From Uliginosibacterium gangwonense DSM 18521 (GTDB taxonomy: Bacteria > Pseudomonadota > Gammaproteobacteria > Burkholderiales > Rhodocyclaceae), in contig NZ_KB892837.1 of NCBI RefSeq assembly GCF_000373965.1, positions 62,904-126,903 on the forward strand: a stretch of DNA of 64,000 nucleotides, given 5' to 3'. Below the pieces are notes generated by a model. It had not been told where the DNA came from. It searched no databases and was given only the letters and a program-made list of their open reading frames with translations. Shown here in pieces: positions 58,347 to 64,000 of the stretch. The position numbers and the translations under genes were made by a program. Positions within the stretch are counted from its first letter, which is position 1, and each line of letters begins with the position of its first letter.

Positions 58347-60521
58347 ATGAATACAGAACCTGGGTTTCTCCGCCGTGCCTGGTTGCACGATAAAGCGCTC
58401 GACAGCCTGAAAGTCGCATTGGCTTTCGCAGGGGTTCTTGTCTTTTACTTCGTCACTGATTTGGAGCAGTGGTTGGTGGGTCTCTTGCTGGGGGTCATCG
58501 CCTGCGCATTAGCAGAAACCCCTGATCGCTTTGTTGGACGCTTGCAGGCGCTGCTGGTCACACTGGCATGTTTTGCCATTGCCGCCTTTTCTGTACGCCT
58601 GCTCTTTCCCCATCCCTGGTTATTCGTACTGGGCCTGGGCATCTCTACGCTGGGGTTTGTGATGCTTGGTGCGCTGGGGGAACGCTATGCAACGATTTCC
58701 GTCGCGGCGATCATCCTGGCTGTCTACACCATGCTTGGCCTAAGCCAACATGGGTCGTTCCCAACGCAATTCTGGCAAGATCCTCTCGTACTGTTGGCTG
58801 GAGCCAGTTGGTATGGCTGCATCTCCCTGCTGGCTTCTGCGATATTTGGTTTGCGTCCTGCACGCCAGGTCATCGCCCAAGTGTTTGATTCGCTTGCCAT
58901 CTATCTAGAACTGAAGGCCGATCTGCTGGAACCTATCGCGGGGCGAGACATCAACACCCAGCGGCTGGCTTTGGCCGCACAAAATGGGCGCCTGGTAGGG
59001 CTAATGAATCGTGCGCGCGAAATCCTCTTGCTCTGGGCGCAAGGAAAGCATCCCGCGCGTGGCAGCCAATCACTGCTGCATTGGTATTTTCTGGCACAAG
59101 AAATTCATGAGCGAACGAGTTCCGCTCACTATCCGTATGATGCCTTGGCCAAAGCCTTTGCCCGCAGTGACATCCTGTTTCGCTGCCAGCATTTGATGCG
59201 CGCCCAGGCGGAATGCTGCAAGCGCCTTGCAGAAGCAATCCTGAGCAGCAGCCCCTATGCAGGCAGCCAGTATGAAAACGCAGCACGCCAGGAGTTGGGA
59301 CTGGCACTCACCTATCTCCAAACCCAAAACGCCCCCTGCGATACTGGCCTGCTCGACTCCCTGGCGGATTTGTGCCGGAACATCAGCACGATTGGCACCC
59401 TGCTTGCCAAAGCCGCTATGTCAAGCAACATAGATATCGTGCAGGACAATACGCTGCGTGACTACAACCCGAAAACACTGGCGGAAATCTGGCAACGACT
59501 GCGCGAACAGGTTTCTCCACCGTCCAAACGTTTCCGCCACGGTGTACGCTTGGCAGTTGCCCTGGCAGCCGGTTATGGACTTTTGCATGCCTTCTCACTG
59601 CCACAAGGCTACTGGGTGATCCTGACCACCGTGTTTGTCTGCCAGCCCAACTTCAGCACCACCTGGCAACGCCTGGGGCAGCGCATCGGCGGAACACTAT
59701 TGGGGCTCTGTGCCGCCAGTCTTTTCATATCGGCTTTCCCTCACCACCTTGCCCAGCTTGCGCTACTGTTGGTCAGCGGTGTGGCGTTCTTTGTCTTCCG
59801 GGCCAATCGCTACATGCTTGCCACGGCCTGCATCACTGTGTTGGTAATGATCTGCTTCAACCAGTTTGGCAGCAGCTATGCGCTCATCCTGCCGCGACTC
59901 GTCGATACGCTGATTGGTAGCGCACTGGCGGCCGCAGCGGCTGCGTTCATTCTGCCCGACTGGCAAGGCAAGCACATCCATCATGCCATGGCGCGCTCCA
60001 TCAAGCTGGCAGACATCTACCTTGGCGAAGTTCTCTGCCAATACCGCGAAGGCAAGCGTGATGATCTTCCTTACCGCGTAGCGCGACGGGATGCACACAA
60101 TGCCGATGCAGAACTTTCCACCACACTCTCCACCATGCTTGCAGAGCCTGGGCGATACCGCATGGCCCCGGAGGCCACGCTACGCTTCCTCCACGCCGGC
60201 CACTCTCTGCTTGGCTACATCTCTGCGCTGGGCGCACACAGAGAACGCATTGAGAATTGGCAACAGGATGCACAAATCACTGCGACCGAGCGCCATATTC
60301 GTGCTAGTCTCCAAGGGATTGCCAACGCACTGGATTCCCATGCCTGCACGCAGATCACCGACTTCGAGCCGATACCCGAAGCGAGGTCCGCGCAAGCATC
60401 TGCAAACCCCGTAGAAAGACGTTTGATGCGCCAACTCCGTGTCATCGAACAACTCTTGCCAGAGCTGGCCGAACTCGCTTCTGCCTTCGCTCGGGAAGCA
60501 ACCCCAAAACACCAGGACTGA
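58347..60521 (+). CDS. FUSC-family inner-membrane protein (YccS/YhfK-like)
   Basis: 724 residues. Two membrane blocks of about five helices each (residues 25-180 and 400-545) are separated by a cytoplasmic helical region (185-395). The second block has the FUSC pattern RHGVRLAVALAAGYGLLHAF, QGYWVILTTVFVCQPNFSTTWQR and QRIGGTLLG. The family includes AaeB-type aromatic acid exporters and YccS. No AaeA-like partner is near, so it is more like YccS. ATG 58347 is preferred to GTG 58335; neither has a strong ribosome site. Confidence 0.87.
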   Translation: MNTEPGFLRRAWLHDKALDSLKVALAFAGVLVFYFVTDLEQWLVGLLLGVIACALAETPDRFVGRLQALLVTLACFAIAAFSVRLLFPHPWLFVLGLGISTLGFVMLGALGERYATISVAAIILAVYTMLGLSQHGSFPTQFWQDPLVLLAGASWYGCISLLASAIFGLRPARQVIAQVFDSLAIYLELKADLLEPIAGRDINTQRLALAAQNGRLVGLMNRAREILLLWAQGKHPARGSQSLLHWYFLAQEIHERTSSAHYPYDALAKAFARSDILFRCQHLMRAQAECCKRLAEAILSSSPYAGSQYENAARQELGLALTYLQTQNAPCDTGLLDSLADLCRNISTIGTLLAKAAMSSNIDIVQDNTLRDYNPKTLAEIWQRLREQVSPPSKRFRHGVRLAVALAAGYGLLHAFSLPQGYWVILTTVFVCQPNFSTTWQRLGQRIGGTLLGLCAASLFISAFPHHLAQLALLLVSGVAFFVFRANRYMLATACITVLVMICFNQFGSSYALILPRLVDTLIGSALAAAAAAFILPDWQGKHIHHAMARSIKLADIYLGEVLCQYREGKRDDLPYRVARRDAHNADAELSTTLSTMLAEPGRYRMAPEATLRFLHAGHSLLGYISALGAHRERIENWQQDAQITATERHIRASLQGIANALDSHACTQITDFEPIPEARSAQASANPVERRLMRQLRVIEQLLPELAELASAFAREATPKHQD

Positions 60522-60567
60522 GCCTGACAAGCTCATCCCATAACGCTATTCTTTAGCCCCCTATACC

Positions 60568-62652
60568 ATGACCGACACAGTCGACAATTTCGCATCTCTT
60601 AACCTCTCTGCCCCGCTGCTGACCGCACTGGCAGATGTAGGCTACGAAACCCCCTCCCCCATCCAGGCCGCTTGTATTCCGCTTTTGCTTGCCGGGCACG
60701 ATCTTCTGGGCGAAGCACAAACGGGGACCGGCAAAACGGCCGCCTTCGCGCTGCCTTTGCTCGAACGCCTGAATCCCAACTTGCGCAAACCGCAGGTATT
60801 GGTGCTGACCCCCACGCGTGAGCTGGCCATCCAGGTTGCAGAAGCCTTCCAGCGCTATGCCAAATACCTGCGCGATTTCCATGTGCTGCCCCTGTACGGT
60901 GGGCAAAGCATGGTCGTGCAGTTGCGCCAGCTCAACCGTGGCGCACAGGTCATTGTCGGCACACCGGGCCGCGTGATGGATCACATTGAGCGCGAAAGCC
61001 TGCAACTTGACGGGCTCCAGGCCCTGGTACTGGATGAAGCCGACGAAATGCTGCGCATGGGCTTTATCGATGATGTGGACTGGATTCTTGAGCACATCCC
61101 GGCCGAACGCCAGACCGCGCTCTTCTCGGCAACCATGCCAGAGCCCATCCGTCGCGTTGCGCGGCAACACATGCGCGAACCGCAGGAAATCAAGATCAAA
61201 GCCGCCACCACTACGGTCGCCACCATCCGCCAGCGTTACTGGGCCGTGCGAGGCGTCCATAAACTGGATGCGCTCACCCGTATCCTGGAAGTAGAAGAAG
61301 ACTTTGATGCCGCCCTCATCTTCGTGCGCACCAAGACTGCCACCACCGAGTTGGCAGACAAACTGGAAGCCCGTGGCTATGCAGTTGCTGCACTGAACGG
61401 AGATATGAACCAGGCATTGCGCGAACGGGTAATTGAGCAACTCAAAACAGGCTCCCTCGACATTGTGGTCGCCACCGATGTTGCCGCCCGTGGTATCGAC
61501 GTTGCCCGCGTCAGTCACGTCATCAACTATGACATTCCGTATGACACCGAGGCCTATGTGCACCGTATCGGCCGCACCGGTCGCGCAGGTCGCCAGGGCA
61601 CGGCCATCCTGTTCGTAGCTCCCCGCGAAACAGGCATGCTCAGAGCCATTGAGCGTGCCACACGCCAACCCATTGAACAGATTTCACTGCCCAGCAAGGA
61701 AGCCGTAGCCGACCGGCGCATCACCCAATTCAAGCAGCAAGTTGCAGAAGCCATCGAAGCACTGGAAGACAACCAACTCGACTTTTTTGCCGAAGTCGTT
61801 GATCAACTGGCCACCGAAAAGAGCTTGGATACCGCAGAGATTGCCGCAGCGCTGGCTTACCTGTTACAACGCGAACGCCCGCTCCAACTGGAGGAAGGTG
61901 GCAAGGGTTGGGATCTGGCAACCGCCCCCGTTTCTCCACCCGCCCACGAACGCCCCCGCCGTGAAAACCGCGATGAGATCCTCACCAAGCGGCGAGACTT
62001 CGTCAACAGCGGCATGCAACGCTATCGCATTGAAGTAGGCCGTGAGCATGGCGCCACACCAAAGGAAATCGTAGGCGCCATTGCTAATGAAGGCGGCATA
62101 GAAGGTCGCAACATCGGGCAGATCAACCTCTTTGATACGTATAGTACGGTGGAATTGCCGGAGCTACCTGCTGAATTGCTCAACTTCCTCAAATCCACCC
62201 GGGTACGGCAAATCCCTATCAATATCCGCCTGGCCCTTACAGGGGAAGGCGATGAAGCACGCGGGCGTGGCGGTGATCGTGACGGACGTTTTGCCAAACC
62301 TGCACATGCAGACCGCAATGACAGACACGAACGTGAACGCTCTACAGGTAACGGCTTCTCTGATCGCCCCTACAAGAAGCCGTATGAATCGCGTAACCGT
62401 AGGGAGGATGCGCCAACACCCCCACGCGCCAGCACCAAACCACCTTATTCAAGTGAGCGTGAACGCAGCACCCAGGACCGGCCCAGTTGGCACAAGGATG
62501 AAACCCGCACCGAACGGGACACCCCACGCCACGGTGACGCCCCGCTGAAACGCGGCTTTGCCGATCGCAAAGCCCCACCCCGCCCTGCCTCTACCGGCCC
62601 ATCTCGCTTCGCTGGAAGCAAGCCTGCCAAGACTGGCAAACGAGGGCACTGA
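60568..62652 (+). CDS. deaD: DEAD-box ATP-dependent RNA helicase (DeaD/CsdA-like)
   Basis: 694 residues. RecA-like core: Q motif (YETPSPIQ), Walker A AQTGTGKT, PTRELAIQ, DEADEML, SAT, then ARGIDVARV and HRIGRTGRAG. A DbpA-type RNA-binding domain (about 480-555, YRIEVGREHGATPKEIVGAIA) follows, then a long Arg/Lys/Asp/Pro-rich disordered tail (560-694). Order and length fit DeaD/CsdA, a ribosome-assembly and cold-shock helicase. A 46-base gap follows the FUSC gene. Confidence 0.93.
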   Translation: MTDTVDNFASLNLSAPLLTALADVGYETPSPIQAACIPLLLAGHDLLGEAQTGTGKTAAFALPLLERLNPNLRKPQVLVLTPTRELAIQVAEAFQRYAKYLRDFHVLPLYGGQSMVVQLRQLNRGAQVIVGTPGRVMDHIERESLQLDGLQALVLDEADEMLRMGFIDDVDWILEHIPAERQTALFSATMPEPIRRVARQHMREPQEIKIKAATTTVATIRQRYWAVRGVHKLDALTRILEVEEDFDAALIFVRTKTATTELADKLEARGYAVAALNGDMNQALRERVIEQLKTGSLDIVVATDVAARGIDVARVSHVINYDIPYDTEAYVHRIGRTGRAGRQGTAILFVAPRETGMLRAIERATRQPIEQISLPSKEAVADRRITQFKQQVAEAIEALEDNQLDFFAEVVDQLATEKSLDTAEIAAALAYLLQRERPLQLEEGGKGWDLATAPVSPPAHERPRRENRDEILTKRRDFVNSGMQRYRIEVGREHGATPKEIVGAIANEGGIEGRNIGQINLFDTYSTVELPELPAELLNFLKSTRVRQIPINIRLALTGEGDEARGRGGDRDGRFAKPAHADRNDRHERERSTGNGFSDRPYKKPYESRNRREDAPTPPRASTKPPYSSERERSTQDRPSWHKDETRTERDTPRHGDAPLKRGFADRKAPPRPASTGPSRFAGSKPAKTGKRGH

Positions 62653-62681
62653 ACAAACACTTGAGAAGCACACTTTACTGC

Positions 62682-62711
62682 ACCCGCCCGCCCAGGGCGG
62701 GTTGTGCTTTT
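62682..62711 (+). terminator. Terminator after deaD
   Basis: 8-bp stem ACCCGCCC / GGGCGGGT with a 5-base loop, then tgtgctttt, 30 bases after the deaD stop. Confidence 0.7.
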
Positions 62712-62718
62712 ATGCCGT

Positions 62719-63090
62719 TCACGACATGCCGGCTATTTTCTCCAGTGAATGGAACACCTGCTTGCCTAATTGTCGGGCGGTGGACACCATGCGATCCGCA
62801 CCTGCGGATGGCCCACCGATACGCAAACACGCATCACACATGGCCAGCAGGCGCTCAGCGCTTGGATGGAAGATTTCCTCGAATACAGCATCCCCTACCA
62901 CCTCTGAACCCGCAGCTTCAATCAAAGGCAGCGCCAGCCATTCGCCCAACATAGGGACGTGTCCCAGGCGGTAGACAGCCAATGCTGCATCGGTCATGGC
63001 CTGTACATTGGCGGCGATACGCACCGGATCACCATCCGTACCACTGCGGTAAGGCCCGGCAACCAGAATCATCATGGGCTCATTCTTCAT
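62719..63090 (-). CDS. DUF4406-like protein (nucleoside 2-deoxyribosyltransferase fold)
   Basis: 123 residues. It begins with MILVAGPYRSGTDGDP after five extra residues, the phosphate/nucleoside-loop pattern of the deoxyribosyltransferase-like family, then GHVPMLGEWLALPL and CDACLRIGGPSAGADRMV. ATG 63090 and ATG 63075 are both possible. The catalytic glutamate of true deoxyribosyltransferases may be GEW. It stands alone between deaD and the ABC genes; function unknown. Confidence 0.72.
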   Translation of the reverse strand: MKNEPMMILVAGPYRSGTDGDPVRIAANVQAMTDAALAVYRLGHVPMLGEWLALPLIEAAGSEVVGDAVFEEIFHPSAERLLAMCDACLRIGGPSAGADRMVSTARQLGKQVFHSLEKIAGMS

Positions 63091-63204
63091 TATGTCTCCC
63101 CTACCTTAATGGATATCACGCCACGCCTGCCAAAACACCGCCATCTGGCAGGAAGTCTGGGCTTGCCGCGCTGAAAATGGAACAATTATCCGCTCTATTT
63201 TTGA

Positions 63205-63891
63205 TCAGCGTGCGCGGCCTTCATGACGACGCAAGGTCTGTCTCGCCAGAAGATCCAGCCCACAACAAATGGTAAAGTAGATCATACCAACAAACAGGAA
63301 AACCTCAGCCGGATAGACCATTGTCCGACTATTGACCTGTGCAGCCAGAAAAGACAACTCCCCCACCCCAACGATATATGCCAAAGATGTATCCTTGATC
63401 AAAGATACCCATTGATTAATGAAGGAAGGCAACATCATTCGCAACGCCTGCGGCAACACTACATGTCGCAGCACAGCACCCCTCGTGAGCCCGACAGACA
63501 ACCCAGCCTCCCACTGCCCTTTGGCAATGCCGCGAATCCCCGCATAGACCGAATGGGATAGATACGCACCACCAATAAGCGATAACGAGAACATCACCGA
63601 TAGCACACCCGGCACATCAATCCCAAACGCCAGCGGCAACAAAAAGTAGGTCCAGAAAATCAGCATCAACACAGGGATTGCCCGAAAAAAACCGAGCACG
63701 GCGGTCAGTACAATACGCAAGCGCTGACTGCTCATCGCCAAAGCCACGCCCAACCCCAAGCCCAACACGCCAGAAACCAAGGCGGAACCGACGCTTAATA
63801 TCAGCGTGAGTGCGGCACCGCCAATCGGGCCATCCGGCCAGGTGCCCCACAACAGGTAGGCCAGATTGCTACGGATAATTGTAAAGTCCAT
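63205..63891 (-). CDS. Amino-acid ABC transporter permease (HisM/GltK-like)
   Basis: 228 residues with about five membrane helices. The ABC inner-membrane coupling loop reads EAGLSVGLTRGAVLRHVVLPQALRMMLPSF (in two parts), the EAA motif of polar amino-acid permeases. FFRAIPVLMLIFW and DTSLAYIVGVGEL fit the GltJ/GltK group for glutamate/aspartate. ATG 63891 lies one base after the stop of the second permease, so they are one operon. ATPase and binding protein are outside or upstream. Confidence 0.92.
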   Translation of the reverse strand: MDFTIIRSNLAYLLWGTWPDGPIGGAALTLILSVGSALVSGVLGLGLGVALAMSSQRLRIVLTAVLGFFRAIPVLMLIFWTYFLLPLAFGIDVPGVLSVMFSLSLIGGAYLSHSVYAGIRGIAKGQWEAGLSVGLTRGAVLRHVVLPQALRMMLPSFINQWVSLIKDTSLAYIVGVGELSFLAAQVNSRTMVYPAEVFLFVGMIYFTICCGLDLLARQTLRRHEGRAR

Positions 63892-63892
63892 G

Positions 63893-64000
63893 TCAGCGCC
63901 TTGCTCCTGCCACCGGGAAATGACGCTGGAGAAATTGCGCCAACACCTCTATCACCGCAATAATCATGATATAAAACAGTGTCGCCATACCAAACGCCTG
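63893..64000 (-). CDS. Amino-acid ABC transporter permease, 3' end only
   Basis: The - strand is open from the window edge to TGA at 63895-63893, giving 35 residues: GMATLFYIMIIAVIEVLAQF, then LQRHFPVAGARR. A C-terminal membrane helix and basic tail fit the partner permease (GltJ-like) of the following gene. The rest lies outside the window. Confidence 0.7.
   Translation of the reverse strand, partial: QAFGMATLFYIMIIAVIEVLAQFLQRHFPVAGARR

Noticed and set aside
60553-61668. 371-codon - strand frame over deaD
   Set aside because: Opposite to the helicase core motifs; composition is that of a shadow frame.

Overview
The window is a contiguous stretch of a betaproteobacterial chromosome. Several gene orders are typical of that class: smc-zipA-ligA, gpmA-envC-ctpA, rhodanese-grxC-secB-gpsA, dapC-dapD-pilU-prmB, hupB-tRNA-Val-tRNA-Asp-ppiD and mltG-tmk-holB. 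GC content is moderate by eye. I could not fix the genus; a Neisseriales-like or related lineage is my best guess. Coding density is high. I see no insertion sequence, prophage, integrase or CRISPR array.

Region 1 (1-8289, + strand) is a sugar-acid operon. It holds a glucarate dehydratase paralogue cut by the window edge, gudD, garL, garR, a class II (MOFRL) glycerate 2-kinase, the permease gudP and galactarate dehydratase garD. Together these convert D-glucarate and D-galactarate through 5-keto-4-deoxyglucarate to pyruvate, tartronate semialdehyde, glycerate and 2-phosphoglycerate. Facing it is a secreted family PL4 rhamnogalacturonan lyase (8410-10131, - strand). A second uronate locus at 39951-44259 has a divergent GntR regulator, uxuA, an SDR-type uxuB and uxaC, which take glucuronate to 2-keto-3-deoxygluconate. 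The organism appears equipped to use pectin and plant-wall acids.

Region 2 (10441-16411) is a complete [NiFe]-hydrogenase maturation operon, hypA-B-F-C-D-E, with no hydrogenase structural gene in the window. Next is a divergent LysR regulator / 14-TM MFS pair (16438-18961).

Region 3 (18984-39873) is mostly housekeeping: ligA, zipA, smc, dapC, dapD, pilU, prmB, a single-domain response regulator, a secreted basic protein with a degraded nuclease-like domain, an ArsC-like protein coupled to hslO, ctpA, envC, gpmA and the secB-gpsA operon. The hslO product (Hsp33) is the most unusual gene: all four redox-switch cysteines are replaced although the rest of the protein is intact.

Region 4 (44424-64000) holds ppiD, two tRNAs, hupB, holB, tmk, mltG, ygfZ, tadA, an LrgA/LrgB pair, glnS, the yeiH/yeiE-like divergent pair, a membrane diguanylate cyclase, a FUSC-family transporter, a DEAD-box helicase, a DUF4406-like protein and two amino-acid ABC permease genes, the second cut by the window edge. 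No obvious new multi-gene system was found. The best leads are the cysteine-free Hsp33, the orphan degraded nuclease-like protein and several unassigned operator-like palindromes.
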